This document shows, in pieces, positions 35,602 to 46,253 of a stretch of 64,000 bases of DNA. Source of the stretch: Allorhizobium pseudoryzae (lineage in GTDB: Bacteria > Pseudomonadota > Alphaproteobacteria > Rhizobiales > Rhizobiaceae); contig NZ_CP049241.1 in the NCBI RefSeq assembly GCF_011046245.1, positions 682,001 through 746,000 of the forward strand, written 5' to 3'. The notes under the pieces are model-generated. The model worked only from the letters and a program-made list of their open reading frames with translations, was not told the DNA's origin and did not search any database. Within the stretch, counting starts at the first letter, position 1. Each line of letters starts with the position of its first letter. A program made the translations under genes and the position numbers.

Positions 35602-35711
35602 AGTTATTTAGCGTGATGAAGAGAACGGTGTATGATACCGAGAGACAAAGATACTTTGCGCGACAGGAGTGGAGGCCTCTCGTGCAGAGATAAACTGGAG
35701 GAGCTGCCGCC

Positions 35712-37415
35712 ATGAACGATGTTTCCCATGCCCATATGCATCCGGCGGCCAAGAAGATTTGGCTGAGCTCGTATCCGCCGGCCGTGCCGGCTGAGCTGCC
35801 GCCCTTGGCGCACCGGTCCATCGGCCATCTTTTCGAGGAAAGCTGCAGCCGCTACGGTGCCAAGACCGCCTTTTCCAGCATGGGCAAGACCCTGAGTTTC
35901 CAAGACCTGGAAGAAACCAGCCGCCAGATCGGCGTGTGGCTGCAGGCGCAGGGCCTGAACCGCGGCGACCGCGTGGCGGTGATGATGCCGAACATCCTGC
36001 AAAACCCGGTGGTCGTGTACGGCATCCTGAGAGCCGGTTTCGTGGTCGTCAATGTCAACCCACTCTACACGCCGCGCGAACTGGAACACCAGCTCAACGA
36101 TTCCGGCGCCCGCGCCATCTTCGTGCTGGAGAACTTCGCCCATACGGTCGAGCAGGTCCTGGCGCGCACCGATGTCAAGCACGTGGTGGTCGCCACCATG
36201 GGCGACATGCTGGGACTGAAGGGCCACATCGTCAATTTTGTCGTCCGCCGGGTGAAGAAGCTGGTGCCGGCCTGGTCGATCCCGTCCGCGCTATCGTTCA
36301 AGAGCGTCCTTTCGGCCGGCAGCGGGAAGGCCCTGACGCCGGTTGAGATCGGGCTCGATGACATCGCCTTTCTGCAATATACAGGCGGCACGACCGGCGT
36401 TTCGAAGGGTGCGATGCTGACGCACCGCAACCTGTTGTCCAACAAGGAACAGATGGCCGTCTGGCTGGAAAGCGCCTTCCTGCAGCGCGATCGGCCGGAC
36501 CAACTCGTGTTTCTCTGCGCGCTGCCGCTGTACCACATCTTTGCGCTCACGGTGAATTCGCTGATGGGGATCGCGATCGGTGCCCACAATGTGCTGATTG
36601 CCAATCCGCGCGACCTGCCTTCCCTCGTCAAGGACATGTCGCAGCACAAGATCCACATCTTCCCGGGCCTCAACACACTGTTCAACGCGCTGATGAACAA
36701 TGCCGAGTTCCAGAAGCTCGATCACTCTTCGCTGCTGATGGTGTTTGGTGGCGGCATGGCCGTCCAGAGGCCGGTGGCCGAGCGCTGGTACAAGATGACC
36801 GGCTGCCCGATCACCGAGGGTTACGGGCTTTCGGAAACCTCGCCGGTGGCGACCGCCAATCGCATCGACGTGGCGGAATTCAGCGGCACCATCGGCCTTC
36901 CGGTCTCCTCGACCGAGGTGAGCATCCGCGACGAGGACGGCAATCCGCTGATCTTCGGCGAAGTCGGCGAGATCTGCATTCGCGGGCCGCAGGTGATGAC
37001 CGGCTACTGGAAGCGACCCGATGAAACGGCCAAGGCGATGACGGCGGACGGCTATTTCCGCTCCGGCGACATGGGCTACATGGACGAGCGCGGCTTTATC
37101 AAGATCGTTGACCGCAAGAAGGACATGATCCTGGTCTCGGGCTTCAACGTCTACCCGAACGAGGTGGAAGAGGTGGCCGCCATGCATCCGGGCGTGCTGG
37201 AATGTGCGGCGATCGGTGTGCCGGACGAGCATTCCGGCGAAGCGGTGAAGCTGTTCGTGGTCAAGAAGGACCCGAACCTCACCGAGGCGGAGTTGAAGGC
37301 GCATTGCGCCGACAACTTGACCAACTACAAGCGCCCGCGCTTCATCGAATTCCGCAGCGAGTTGCCGAAGACGCCGGTGGGCAAGATCCTTCGCCGGGAA
37401 CTGCGCCCGAAGTGA
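35712..37415 (+). CDS. fadD: Long-chain-fatty-acid-CoA ligase
   Basis: Enzyme of 567 residues that activates long-chain fatty acids with ATP and CoA for beta-oxidation. Motifs: QYTGGTTGVSKGAMLTHRNL (P-loop), GYGLSETSPVATAN, GDMGYMDERGFIKIVDRKKDMILVSGFNVYPNEVEE, and catalytic Lys in KTPVGKILRREL. GGAGGAG precedes the ATG. A palindrome lies upstream; no other fad gene is nearby. Confidence 0.93.
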   Translation: MNDVSHAHMHPAAKKIWLSSYPPAVPAELPPLAHRSIGHLFEESCSRYGAKTAFSSMGKTLSFQDLEETSRQIGVWLQAQGLNRGDRVAVMMPNILQNPVVVYGILRAGFVVVNVNPLYTPRELEHQLNDSGARAIFVLENFAHTVEQVLARTDVKHVVVATMGDMLGLKGHIVNFVVRRVKKLVPAWSIPSALSFKSVLSAGSGKALTPVEIGLDDIAFLQYTGGTTGVSKGAMLTHRNLLSNKEQMAVWLESAFLQRDRPDQLVFLCALPLYHIFALTVNSLMGIAIGAHNVLIANPRDLPSLVKDMSQHKIHIFPGLNTLFNALMNNAEFQKLDHSSLLMVFGGGMAVQRPVAERWYKMTGCPITEGYGLSETSPVATANRIDVAEFSGTIGLPVSSTEVSIRDEDGNPLIFGEVGEICIRGPQVMTGYWKRPDETAKAMTADGYFRSGDMGYMDERGFIKIVDRKKDMILVSGFNVYPNEVEEVAAMHPGVLECAAIGVPDEHSGEAVKLFVVKKDPNLTEAELKAHCADNLTNYKRPRFIEFRSELPKTPVGKILRRELRPK

Positions 37416-37445
37416 CGATTTCATAGTATCGTCACGAAAAGTGAC

Positions 37446-37479
37446 GCCTGCGGGATGGACGCCCGCAGGCTCTGTCTTT
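37446..37479 (+). terminator. Hairpin downstream of fadD
   Basis: GCCTGCGGG and CCCGCAGGC flank ATGGACG, a 9-bp perfect stem, followed by TCTGTCTTTA. It begins 30 bases after the fadD stop. T content is modest, so strength is uncertain. It also explains why an upstream in-frame ATG at 37441 is not the start of the next gene. Confidence 0.6.
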
Positions 37480-37539
37480 AAAGGTGGAAGCCCAAACAAT
37501 GCCGGCCGCGATTGGCCGCCCAATCCGTCGGGATCCGTT

Positions 37540-38787
37540 GTGTTGAGAGCTTTTCCATCGTCCACCGCCCAACTGATCGGCCTTCTGACGGTGATGGCCC
37601 TGCTGGCGGGCTGCGCGAGCCGCGCCGAAGGGGTCCTCATTCCGACGTCCGTCGATGTTGCCGGCGCGTCCACGGTGGACATTCTGGTCGGTACGACACG
37701 AAAACCCTCTGACAAGCCGGGCTTCCTGTTTTCCGGCGAACGCGGCGAGGAACCGGAGGTCACCGAGATCAAGGTGTCCATTCCCCCCGCCAAGAACCGC
37801 GAGATCGGTCAGGTGCAGTGGCCGCGTCGTTTGCCGCCCGATCCGTCGAGGGAGTTTGCGACGGTCGCAGTCAAGCCGGTGCCTGTCGCTGCAGCGCCGG
37901 CGTGGGTCAAGGCGCATTTGCCAAAAAGCCGGCGGGTGCTGATCTTCGTGCATGGTTTCAACAACCAGTACGAAGACGCCGTCTACCGGTTTGCGCAGAT
38001 CGTGCATGACAGCGGCGCGGATGTAGCGCCTGTTCTCTTCACCTGGCCATCGCGCGGCAGCATCTTCGCCTACAATTACGACAAGGAAAGCACCAACTAT
38101 TCGCGTAATGCTCTGGAGACCATGTTGAGGCAGGCCAGCCAGGACCCGAGCGTGGCGGAAGTGACGATCATGGCCCACTCGATGGGATCGTGGCTGACGA
38201 TGGAAGCGCTGCGGCAGATGGCGATCCGCGACGGACGCGTTGCGCCGAAGATCAAGAATGTGATCCTGGCATCGCCCGATCTCGATGTCGACGTCTTCGG
38301 GCAGCAGATGCAGGAGATCGGCAAGAACCGGCCCAACATGACGCTGTTCGTGTCACGCGACGACAGGGCCCTGCAGCTTTCCAAGCGGATTTCCGGCAAT
38401 GTCGATCGCCTGGGGCAGATCGATCCGACGCAGGAGCCCTACCGCTCGGAACTGGAAAAGGCCGGCATCACGGTGCTGGATCTCACGGCGCTGCGCGGCG
38501 GCGATCCGCTGAACCATGGGAAGTTCGCCGAAAGCCCGGAAGTGGTCAAGCTGCTCGGTAACCGCCTGATTGCCGGACAGACCGTGACCGATTCCAAGGT
38601 TGGCCTTGGCGAGGGCCTGGGTGCCATTGCCATCGGCACGGCGCAAACCGTTGGCAGTGCGGCGAGCGTTGCGGTCAGCACGCCGATTGCGATCATCGAT
38701 CCCAATACGCGGCGCAGCTACAATGACCAGGTGGGGCGTCTGGGCCAGACATTGGGCGGCACGATCCAGACCACCCTTGGACAATGA
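37540..38787 (+). CDS. Alpha/beta-hydrolase lipoprotein (DUF900 family)
   Basis: Protein of about 415 residues. The N-terminus has a hydrophobic segment and the lipobox LLAGC (start GTG 37540 or TTG 37543), so it is probably a lipoprotein. Hydrolase motifs: VLIFVHGFNNQYEDAVYRFAQI (oxyanion region), the nucleophile elbow MAHSMGSWL and ILASPDLDVDVFGQQM. DUF900 members are esterase-like but substrates are unknown. The ATG at 37441 is rejected because it sits in the fadD terminator hairpin. Confidence 0.78.
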   Translation: MLRAFPSSTAQLIGLLTVMALLAGCASRAEGVLIPTSVDVAGASTVDILVGTTRKPSDKPGFLFSGERGEEPEVTEIKVSIPPAKNREIGQVQWPRRLPPDPSREFATVAVKPVPVAAAPAWVKAHLPKSRRVLIFVHGFNNQYEDAVYRFAQIVHDSGADVAPVLFTWPSRGSIFAYNYDKESTNYSRNALETMLRQASQDPSVAEVTIMAHSMGSWLTMEALRQMAIRDGRVAPKIKNVILASPDLDVDVFGQQMQEIGKNRPNMTLFVSRDDRALQLSKRISGNVDRLGQIDPTQEPYRSELEKAGITVLDLTALRGGDPLNHGKFAESPEVVKLLGNRLIAGQTVTDSKVGLGEGLGAIAIGTAQTVGSAASVAVSTPIAIIDPNTRRSYNDQVGRLGQTLGGTIQTTLGQ

Positions 38788-38844
38788 ACGGGGTTCTCAT
38801 CTCGTTGCGTGCTTGATTTGAGATGGAAAGCGAATAGGTTCCCT

Positions 38845-38860
38845 GTCATCCACAGATGAC
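38845..38860. repeat. Short inverted repeat before pgi
   Basis: GTCATC-CACA-GATGAC, a 6-bp perfect stem ending 14 bases before the pgi ATG. It may be a 5' hairpin or an operator. Confidence 0.35.
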
Positions 38861-38874
38861 CCTTGAGGAGTGCC

Positions 38875-40491
38875 ATGCAGGCGACCGTCGAACAGCTGAA
38901 GTCCACCGCCGCTGCAACCCGCGCCACCGATATCCGCGCCGCCTTTGCCGCCGATGCCAAACGTTTCGAGACGTTCAGCGCACGGTTCGACGACTTCTTG
39001 ATGGACTATTCCAAGTGCGCCGTGAACAGCGAGATCATGGCGCTGCTGGAAAGGCTGTTCGCCGAAGGCGGCGTTGCGGAAAAGCGCGAAGCCATGTTCT
39101 CCGGCGAGGCGATCAACTTTACCGAAAACCGCGCCGTGCTGCACACCGCGCTGCGCAACCGCTCCAACACGCCGGTGCTGGTTGACGGCAAGGATGTGAT
39201 GCCGGAGGTGAACGCCGTTCTTTCGGCCATGGGCGCCTTTGCAGAAAAGATCCGCTCCGGCGCACTGACGGGTGCGACCGGCCAGCCGATCACGGATGTC
39301 GTCAATATCGGCATCGGCGGCTCGGACCTTGGCCCGGTGATGGCAACGCTTGCGCTCGCCCCGTTCCATGACGGCCCGCGCGCGCATTTCGTCTCGAATG
39401 TCGACGGCGCGCATATTGCCGATACACTCAAGCTCCTGAAGGCCGAGACGACGCTCTTCATCATCGCGTCGAAGACCTTCACCACCATCGAGACGATGAC
39501 GAATGCGGCGACCGCCCGCGCCTTCATTGCGGATGCACTGGGTGAAGATGCGGTGAAGCACCATTTCGCCGCCGTCTCCACCGCGCTCGACAAGGTCGCC
39601 GCCTTCGGCATCGACAGCGATCGGATCTTTGGCTTCTGGGATTGGGTCGGCGGCCGCTACTCGATCTGGTCGGCGATCGGCCTGCCGCTGATGCTGGCGA
39701 TCGGGCCAGAGAATTTCGGCCAGTTCCTGGAGGGCGCCCATGCCATGGACCGCCACTTTCGCGAGGCCCCGGTCAGCGAAAACCTGCCGGCCCTGCTTGG
39801 CCTGATCGGCTATTACCATCGCAACGTGCTGGGTTACCCCTCGCGCGCGATCCTGCCCTATGACCAGCGCCTGTCGCGTTTCCCGGCCTATCTGCAGCAA
39901 CTCGACATGGAATCGAACGGCAAGGGTGTGACGATCGACGGCACGCCGGTCGAGGGCAATTCGGGTCCTGTCGTCTGGGGCGAGCCCGGCACCAACGGCC
40001 AGCACGCCTTCTACCAGCTGATCCACCAGGGCACGAGCGTGATCCCGGCGGAGTTCATGATCGCCGCGAAGGGGTTCGAGCCCGAGTTGCGCCATCAGCA
40101 CGAACTTCTGATCGCCAACTGCCTGGCCCAGTCTGCCGCCCTCATGAAGGGCCGCACGTTGCAGGAAGCCAAGGCCCAGTTGCTGAAGGCGGGCATGGAC
40201 GAGGTGAAGGCGGATCACATCGCGCCGCACCGCGTGTTTACCGGCAACCGCCCCTCGATCACCTTCGTCTATGACCAGCTGACGCCGTTTGCGCTCGGCC
40301 GCCTGATCGCGCTCTACGAACACCGTGTCTTCGTCGAAGGTGTGCTCTTCCGCATCAACTCCTTCGACCAGTGGGGCGTGGAGCTTGGCAAGGAACTGGC
40401 GACCGGACTGCTGCCGGTCGTGCAGGGCAAGGCCGGCACCGACGGCCAGGACGCCTCGACGGCGGGTCTGGTCAAAGCGCTGATCGGGTAA
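38875..40491 (+). CDS. pgi: Glucose-6-phosphate isomerase
   Basis: Enzyme of 538 residues interconverting glucose-6-phosphate and fructose-6-phosphate. Motifs: [51 protein letters not shown] region, and [31 protein letters not shown] with the catalytic pocket. TTGAGGAG lies before the ATG at 38875. A bidirectional terminator follows. Confidence 0.96.
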   Translation: MQATVEQLKSTAAATRATDIRAAFAADAKRFETFSARFDDFLMDYSKCAVNSEIMALLERLFAEGGVAEKREAMFSGEAINFTENRAVLHTALRNRSNTPVLVDGKDVMPEVNAVLSAMGAFAEKIRSGALTGATGQPITDVVNIGIGGSDLGPVMATLALAPFHDGPRAHFVSNVDGAHIADTLKLLKAETTLFIIASKTFTTIETMTNAATARAFIADALGEDAVKHHFAAVSTALDKVAAFGIDSDRIFGFWDWVGGRYSIWSAIGLPLMLAIGPENFGQFLEGAHAMDRHFREAPVSENLPALLGLIGYYHRNVLGYPSRAILPYDQRLSRFPAYLQQLDMESNGKGVTIDGTPVEGNSGPVVWGEPGTNGQHAFYQLIHQGTSVIPAEFMIAAKGFEPELRHQHELLIANCLAQSAALMKGRTLQEAKAQLLKAGMDEVKADHIAPHRVFTGNRPSITFVYDQLTPFALGRLIALYEHRVFVEGVLFRINSFDQWGVELGKELATGLLPVVQGKAGTDGQDASTAGLVKALIG

Positions 40492-40516
40492 TCTCCGCCG
40501 CCGACAGATATCAAAC

Positions 40517-40551
40517 ACAAAGGCCGGCTGCGATCTGCAGCCGGCCTTTGT
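40517..40551. terminator. Bidirectional terminator between pgi and the dicarboxylate symporter
   Basis: A 15-bp perfect stem (40517-40531 with 40537-40551) around GATCT. It ends pgi on the plus strand and the symporter on the minus strand. Confidence 0.8.
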
Positions 40552-40575
40552 CGTTTCAGGCAAACCGGAAATCCG

Positions 40576-41925
40576 TCACTCTGCCGGTGCTGCCACCGGA
40601 TCGAGCGCGTCGATGCCCTCCTGGCGGTCATACGCCGTCTGGTCGAGAATGCCCTGGCGCTTAGCGACCAGCGTCGGCACCAGTGCCTGACCGGCGACGT
40701 TGACCGCCGTGCGGCCCATGTCGAGGATCGGGTCGACGGCGAGCAGCAGGCCGACGCCCTGAAGCGGCAGGCCGAGGGTGGAGAGCGTGAGCGTCAGCAT
40801 CACCGTCGCACCCGTCAGGCCGGCGGTCGCGGCCGACCCGATGACCGATACGAAGACGATCAGGAAATATTCCTGGATACCGAGTGGAACGCCGTAAAAC
40901 TGCGCAACGAAGATCGCCGAGATGGCCGGATAGATCGCCGCGCAACCATCCATCTTGGTGGTAGCACCGAGCGGCACGGCAAAGGCTGCATATTCGCGCG
41001 GCACGCCGAGATTGCGCTCCGTCACCTGCTCGGTGACCGGCAGGGTACCAATCGAAGAGCGCGACACGAAGGCGAGCTGAATGGCCGGCCAGGCGGAGGA
41101 AAAGAACCGGGCCGGGTTCAGCCCATGCGCCAAAAGCAACAGCGGGTAGACGACGAAGAGCACGATCGCAAGGCCGATATAGATCGCGCCGGAGAACCAG
41201 CCGAGCGAGGCCAGCGCCTCCCAGCCATAGACGGCAACCGCATTGCCGAGCAGGCCGATCGTGCCGATCGGTGTCAGGCGGATCACCCACCAGAGGATCT
41301 TGCGGGTGATGGCGAGCAGCGAGCGGTTGAAATTGAGGAAGGGTTCCGCCTTTTCGCCCACCTGCAGAGCGGCAATGCCAACGGCGATGGAGACCACCAG
41401 GATCTGCAACACATTGAAGTTCAGCGCCGTGGTGGCGCCGGTTGCCGTCACCTTGGTCGAAGCCTGCAGGCCGAGCAGGTTTACGGGGATCAGCCCCTTG
41501 AGGAAATCGAGCCAGGAGCCGGTACTGGACGGGGCCGCGGCGGCCGTTTCGGCAAGGCCGGTATTGAGGCCCGGCTGGATGAGGAGGCTGAGCGTGATGC
41601 CGATCGACACGGCAATCAGCGCCGTGATCGCAAACCACAGCAGCGTCTGCCAGACAAGACGGGCGGCATTGTTGAGTTCGCGCAGATTGGCGATGCTGGC
41701 GACGATGGCGGTGAAGATCAAAAGCGGCACCAGCGCGCGCAGCAACTGGACGAAGATCGAACCGATGGTCGAGAGCGTCTGCACGAGCCAGTTCGGACCC
41801 GCTTCGGTCGGCCCGATCTGGCGGGCGACGTAACCGAGCACGAGGCCGATCACCATGGCGATCAGCACCTGAAAACCGAACGAAGCAAAAATGGGCTTTT
41901 CAGCCCGGGCGGGAGACGGAGACAT
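40576..41925 (-). CDS. Dicarboxylate/amino acid:cation symporter (DAACS family)
   Basis: Protein of 449 residues with about eight to ten membrane spans, in the GltP/DctA family. Family stretches are SSIGTLPVTEQVTERN (the serine-rich region), ATTKMDGCAAIYPAISAIF (the substrate/cation HP loop variant) and LTLTLSTLGLPLQGVGLLLAVDPILDMGRTAVNVAGQAL. The ATG at 41925 is preferred to an upstream in-frame Met. Substrate (C4-dicarboxylate or glutamate) cannot be told. No DctB/DctD pair is adjacent. Confidence 0.88.
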   Translation of the reverse strand: MSPSPARAEKPIFASFGFQVLIAMVIGLVLGYVARQIGPTEAGPNWLVQTLSTIGSIFVQLLRALVPLLIFTAIVASIANLRELNNAARLVWQTLLWFAITALIAVSIGITLSLLIQPGLNTGLAETAAAAPSSTGSWLDFLKGLIPVNLLGLQASTKVTATGATTALNFNVLQILVVSIAVGIAALQVGEKAEPFLNFNRSLLAITRKILWWVIRLTPIGTIGLLGNAVAVYGWEALASLGWFSGAIYIGLAIVLFVVYPLLLLAHGLNPARFFSSAWPAIQLAFVSRSSIGTLPVTEQVTERNLGVPREYAAFAVPLGATTKMDGCAAIYPAISAIFVAQFYGVPLGIQEYFLIVFVSVIGSAATAGLTGATVMLTLTLSTLGLPLQGVGLLLAVDPILDMGRTAVNVAGQALVPTLVAKRQGILDQTAYDRQEGIDALDPVAAPAE

Positions 41926-42081
41926 GAGGATGGCGTCCTTAGGAGGGTCGAGAGGGCGGCGATAGTCCACGCTCTCTTAAGATTGATGAAATTATGGGCT
42001 TCGAGCCCGAATTTTCAACAACAGTCATTCCACCAAAGGAGCGGGAAGAGGAAATTTATTGCAGAGCCGGGTCGGCGAATA

Positions 42082-42113
42082 CAAAAATGCCGGAGCGGAC
42101 ACCGCCCCGGCAT
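42082..42113 (-). terminator. Terminator of the PfkB sugar kinase
   Basis: On the minus strand ATGCCGG and CCGGCAT flank a GC-rich interior and are followed by TTTTTG. Confidence 0.65.
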
Positions 42114-42138
42114 GATGGCTGACTGGATGAGGATCTTC

Positions 42139-43065
42139 TTACAGCCCGATCTCATGCGCAAACGGCGGGTTGGCGCCGGCGCGCGACACGGTGACGGCGG
42201 CGGCCTTGGCTCCCAGCGCCAGCGCATCCTTGACCGCCTGCTCGGACAGGCTTGCGACCTTTGCCTTGGTGAGCAGGTTCTGGCGCTTCAGCGAAGCGAG
42301 GATGCCGGCATCGAAGGTATCACCGGCGCCGACGGTATCAACGACCTCGACGCGCTCGCTCGGCACGACGACCTTGAAGCCGTTGGTGTAACCGATTGCG
42401 CCCTCGGCGCCGCGGGTGATGACCACCAGCTTCGCCCCCTGCCCCAGCCAGTATTTGGCCAGCATATCGTGATCGCCTTCCATGCCGAACCAGTCGAGGT
42501 CCTCGTCGGAGAACTTGATGATGTCGGACATGGCGGCCATGCGGGCCACGCGACCATGATGCTTCTCGCGGTCCTTGATGAAGCCCGGTCGAATGTTCGG
42601 GTCAAACGAGATGACGCGGGTCTGGTATTCGCGCGCCATCAGCGTCTCGTAGGTTTCGCCGCAGGGTTCCGGGATCAGGCTGATCGCGCCGAAATGCATG
42701 GCTTCGATTTCCGGCCCGAGTTCCGGCAGATCATCGCGTGAAATCATGCGGCCGGCCGTGCCTTCGTCGTAGAAGGCGTAAGTTGCATGTCCGTTGACCA
42801 GCTTGACGAAGGCGATCGTGGTGGGACGCACGGAGGTGGCGCAGAAGCGGTAATCGACGTGGCTCTGCTTCAGGGTCTCACGCAGGATGTCGCCCATCAT
42901 GTCGTCGGAGAGGCCGGTGAAGAAACCGGTCGGCTGGCCGAGGCGGCCGAGCGCGATCGCCGTATTGAAGATGGCACCGCCGGCATAGGGCGCAAAACCA
43001 TTCTCGCCGCGGGTGGTCTCGCGCGGCAACATGTCAATCAGGGCTTCGCCGCAGCACAAGATCAT
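42139..43065 (-). CDS. PfkB-family sugar kinase, probable fructokinase
   Basis: Kinase of 308 residues. Ribokinase signatures: GGAIFNTAIALGRLG near the N-terminus, FDPNIRPG, GAEGAIG and the catalytic DTVGAGDTFDAGI. The start is the second ATG (43065): AGGAGG lies right before the first ATG (43071) but six bases before this one. Fructokinase is the most common activity in rhizobia for this type; other sugar substrates are possible. Confidence 0.82.
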   Translation of the reverse strand: MILCCGEALIDMLPRETTRGENGFAPYAGGAIFNTAIALGRLGQPTGFFTGLSDDMMGDILRETLKQSHVDYRFCATSVRPTTIAFVKLVNGHATYAFYDEGTAGRMISRDDLPELGPEIEAMHFGAISLIPEPCGETYETLMAREYQTRVISFDPNIRPGFIKDREKHHGRVARMAAMSDIIKFSDEDLDWFGMEGDHDMLAKYWLGQGAKLVVITRGAEGAIGYTNGFKVVVPSERVEVVDTVGAGDTFDAGILASLKRQNLLTKAKVASLSEQAVKDALALGAKAAAVTVSRAGANPPFAHEIGL

Positions 43066-43173
43066 CGTCATCCTCCTCAGGCAATCGCTGTTCTTCAATC
43101 GATTAGATCAGGCGCGCGCAAAACACCAGATGCCCACGCGCGCGGACGCATAATCTTGTTCTCAGGCCACACT

Positions 43174-43872
43174 TTAAGCGACTGGCAGTTCGCTGACGCC
43201 GCCATTGCGGGCCGACCAGGCAAGCGGCGCATCGAGGAAGCTTTCGACTTCGGCAAGCGTCGCGTCGTCGAACAGTTTTTGTGCGCGGGCAACCGCCAGC
43301 ACCTCGCGCCAGGTGGCGATGTGGTGCAGCGTGACCTTGCCATTGGCAAAACGGGCTTCGGCTTCCTGGAAGAAGCCGTAATAGAAGAGCGCGATTGCAT
43401 GATCGACCACGCCGCCGGCGGCACGGATGGCATCGATGAAGGTGAACATGCTGCCGCCGACCGTCGTCAGGTCCTCGATCACCAGAACGCGGGCGCCTTC
43501 CGGCATGTGGCCCTCGATCTGGGCGTTGCGGCCATGGCCCTTCGGCTTCTTGCGCACATAGATCATCGGCAGGCCCAGGCGATCGGCGAGCAGCGCCGCA
43601 AACGGAATGCCGGCCGTTTCGCCGCCGGCGATGCAGTCGAAGGCTTCGAAGCCGGCACCGCGGGTGACGGTCGAGGCGGCGAAATCCATGATGGCCGAGC
43701 GGATGCGCGGATAGGAGAGAAGCTTGCGGCAATCGATATAGACCGGGCTCGCCATGCCCGACGCGAGCTTATAGGGCTCCTCCGGCCTGAAATGCACGGC
43801 GCCGATTTCCCACAGCATCTTCGCCATGAGTTCGGCCATTAGCGCGCGGTCGGGATAAATCATCTGGATCAT
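43174..43872 (-). CDS. pyrE: Orotate phosphoribosyltransferase
   Basis: Enzyme of 232 residues converting orotate and PRPP to OMP. Motifs: [57 protein letters not shown] and the PRPP loop [19 protein letters not shown] Met three codons in (43863) is an alternative start. Completes UMP synthesis with pyrD and pyrC elsewhere in the window. Confidence 0.95.
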   Translation of the reverse strand: MIQMIYPDRALMAELMAKMLWEIGAVHFRPEEPYKLASGMASPVYIDCRKLLSYPRIRSAIMDFAASTVTRGAGFEAFDCIAGGETAGIPFAALLADRLGLPMIYVRKKPKGHGRNAQIEGHMPEGARVLVIEDLTTVGGSMFTFIDAIRAAGGVVDHAIALFYYGFFQEAEARFANGKVTLHHIATWREVLAVARAQKLFDDATLAEVESFLDAPLAWSARNGGVSELPVA

Positions 43873-43938
43873 GCTGCTCTCCGTCTTCTGCCTTTCGCGG
43901 CAATAGCAGCATCGGAGCGTGGAAACCAGAGCCGTTGA

Positions 43939-45114
43939 TCAGGCGCTCGTGCGTTCCGTACCCATGCGCTCATCGCCCGCGATCGGAGCAATATCGACGC
44001 GGTTTCGGCCATTGCGCTTGGCCGTGTAGAGAGCACCATCGGCAGCGCCCAGCATGGTCTCGAAATCACGCCCCTCCGGCAGACCGTAGGCAACGCCCGC
44101 ACTGACCGTCGCCTTCACGACGACGCCTTCCACCTGGTGTTCGCGTTCGGCAAAGCTGCGGCGGATGCGCTCCGCCAGCCACTCCGCATAACCGGGTGCT
44201 GCCGTGCGCACGACCGCGGCAAACTCCTCGCCGCCCAGACGCGCCGTGGTATTAAGGCCGACGGCGGATTTCAGGTCGTGCGCGAGCGCGCGGATGACCG
44301 CATCTCCCGTGGCGTGCCCATGCTGATCGTTGATCGACTTGAAGCGATCGATGTCGAAGACGATGACCGCCATCTCGTGCGTGAACATCTGGCCACCGTG
44401 CAGTTCGAACAGTGCCCGCCGATTGTGGAGACCCGTCAGCGGATCGGTGAGCGATTCCCGGCGATGATGTTCGGTGATGCGCGCCTGCTGCACCATCAGC
44501 GACATGGCGCCGACACCGGTCATGCCGGCAATGCTCATGGCGATGTTCAGGTTTTCGGCCCAGTTGTCAGGCGCGTGCCCCAGAACCCAGCGCCCCTCGG
44601 CAAAGAGCATGTAAGCGCACAGGAGGAAGGAAATGCCGGTCAGCGCGTAGAGGGCGGCCATGCCCGACAGCGGGCCGACCGCCTCCCGCCGCCCCTTCCA
44701 GTATCGGAATGCGGTGGCGAAGAGAAATCCGGCAGACCAGAGGTTAAGGCTGATGAAGGCAATGGCATCATATCCGAGCGCCATCGGCGTGGCCGTCATC
44801 GCGATCGATGCCGCCGACCACTGGCTGGCGGGCCTCAGCGGCGTCTGGTTTTGGCAAAACTGGTTCGCCGCTGCATAGATGACCGCAAAACCCGTCAGCA
44901 TCAGCGAGGTGCACAGCACGCCGAGCTGGACCTTGGGATATTCCGTATAGAAGGCGTAGGAAAAAATCCCCGGGACGATAAAGCCAAGCCCGCACACCCA
45001 GGTCAGCAGAAAGCCGTCGCGGCGGCGGGCCATCCAGGTGCCCAGAAGCGTCAGAAGCAGACAGAAGGCGGAGACGCCCAGCGATACGAGAAGTGTCCTG
45101 TAGTCCAGCATCAT
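43939..45114 (-). CDS. Membrane-bound diguanylate cyclase (GGDEF)
   Basis: Protein of about 391 residues. Six or so membrane spans (1-205), then a GGDEF domain: DPLTGLHNRRALFELH, FDIDRFKSINDQHGHATGDAVIRA and the active-site GGEEF in ARLGGEEFAAVVR, so c-di-GMP synthesis is expected. The inhibitory RxxD site is absent before GGEEF. No EAL domain. The membrane part is like the MHYT/7TM-free sensor forms seen in rhizobia; the signal is unknown. Confidence 0.9.
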   Translation of the reverse strand: MMLDYRTLLVSLGVSAFCLLLTLLGTWMARRRDGFLLTWVCGLGFIVPGIFSYAFYTEYPKVQLGVLCTSLMLTGFAVIYAAANQFCQNQTPLRPASQWSAASIAMTATPMALGYDAIAFISLNLWSAGFLFATAFRYWKGRREAVGPLSGMAALYALTGISFLLCAYMLFAEGRWVLGHAPDNWAENLNIAMSIAGMTGVGAMSLMVQQARITEHHRRESLTDPLTGLHNRRALFELHGGQMFTHEMAVIVFDIDRFKSINDQHGHATGDAVIRALAHDLKSAVGLNTTARLGGEEFAAVVRTAAPGYAEWLAERIRRSFAEREHQVEGVVVKATVSAGVAYGLPEGRDFETMLGAADGALYTAKRNGRNRVDIAPIAGDERMGTERTSA

Positions 45115-45215
45115 GCCACCCATTGCACGCTAACCGCGCGCCCGTGCAACTCACACTAGCCGCCACTCCTAACGGATTGGTTACCCAAACTCCGAAGAAT
45201 GGAAACAATGGGTCT

Positions 45216-46253
45216 TTACCGCACCGCCCAGTGCAAGGGGAACTTCGGGTCGAACACCGTGATCAAGCCGGCTTCGGTATCGATCTTGGACGGGTAGACG
45301 ACCGCCTCCTCGCGCTTTTCCAAGGTCATCATCTCGTCGTTGGCGGGCAGACCGTACCAGGCGGGACCATTGAGCGAGGTGAAGGCTTCCAGCCGTTCGA
45401 GGGCGTTTTCCTCCTCGAACACATGGGCGAGGCAGCTCATCGTGTTGATCGAGGTGTAGATTCCGGCGCAACCGCAGGCGCATTCCTTCAGCGGATCGAC
45501 ATGCGGCGCGGAATCCGTGCCGAGGAAGAAACGCGCATCGCCGGAGGTCGCCGCCTTGCGTAGCGCCTGGCGATGGTGCTCGCGCTTTGCGACCGGCAGG
45601 CAGTAATAATGCGGCCGAATGCCGCCGACCAGGATATCGTTGCGGTTGATGATCAGGTGATGCGTGGTGATGGAGCCTGCGAGATTGCGATCGGCGCCTA
45701 AGATGTAATCGACGCCTTCCTTGGTGGTGACATGCTCCATCGTCACCTTGAGATCCGGCAGACGCCGACGGATGACCTCGAGCTTTTCCTCGATGAAGAC
45801 GGCCTCGCGGTCGAAGATATCGACCTCCGGCGTCGTCACTTCGCCATGCACGCAGAGCGTCAGGCCGATTTTTGCCATGCGCTCCAGCACCGGCATGACC
45901 TTGTCGAGATCGCGCACGCCGCCGTGCGAATTGGTGGTGGCGCCGGCCGGATACAGTTTGACGGCGGTGATGAGGCCGCTTTTCTTGCCCTCCTCCACAT
46001 CGTCCGCCTGCGTGTGTTCCGTCAGATACAATGTCATCAAGGGCTCGAACCGGTCGCCGGCCGGCACGGCTGCCATGATCCGTTCACGGTAGGCCTTGGC
46101 GTCCTCGGTCGTCACCACCGGCGGCACCAGATTCGGCATGATGATCGCACGGCCGAAGTGGCGGCTGGTATCGCCGATCACGCCGGCCAGCACGCCGCCG
46201 TCGCGCAGGTGGAGGTGCCAGTCGTCCGGGCGGCGAATGCTCAGGGTCTTCAT
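45216..46253 (-). CDS. pyrC: Dihydroorotase
   Basis: Enzyme of 345 residues (E. coli-type, class II) cyclising carbamoyl-aspartate to dihydroorotate. Metal-binding HLHLRDG, the carbamylated Lys in [35 protein letters not shown], and [16 protein letters not shown] are intact. Start ATG at 46253 ([13 protein letters not shown]). Confidence 0.95.
   Translation of the reverse strand: MKTLSIRRPDDWHLHLRDGGVLAGVIGDTSRHFGRAIIMPNLVPPVVTTEDAKAYRERIMAAVPAGDRFEPLMTLYLTEHTQADDVEEGKKSGLITAVKLYPAGATTNSHGGVRDLDKVMPVLERMAKIGLTLCVHGEVTTPEVDIFDREAVFIEEKLEVIRRRLPDLKVTMEHVTTKEGVDYILGADRNLAGSITTHHLIINRNDILVGGIRPHYYCLPVAKREHHRQALRKAATSGDARFFLGTDSAPHVDPLKECACGCAGIYTSINTMSCLAHVFEEENALERLEAFTSLNGPAWYGLPANDEMMTLEKREEAVVYPSKIDTEAGLITVFDPKFPLHWAVR

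Noticed and set aside
37441..37539. Upstream ATG as start of the lipoprotein hydrolase
   Set aside because: The ATG is inside the fadD terminator hairpin; GTG at 37540 starts the signal peptide.
38849..38855. DnaA box before pgi
   Set aside because: The TCATCCACA match is part of an inverted repeat and there is no cluster of boxes or AT-rich region.
38797..40563. Long open frame opposite pgi
   Set aside because: Antisense shadow of pgi.
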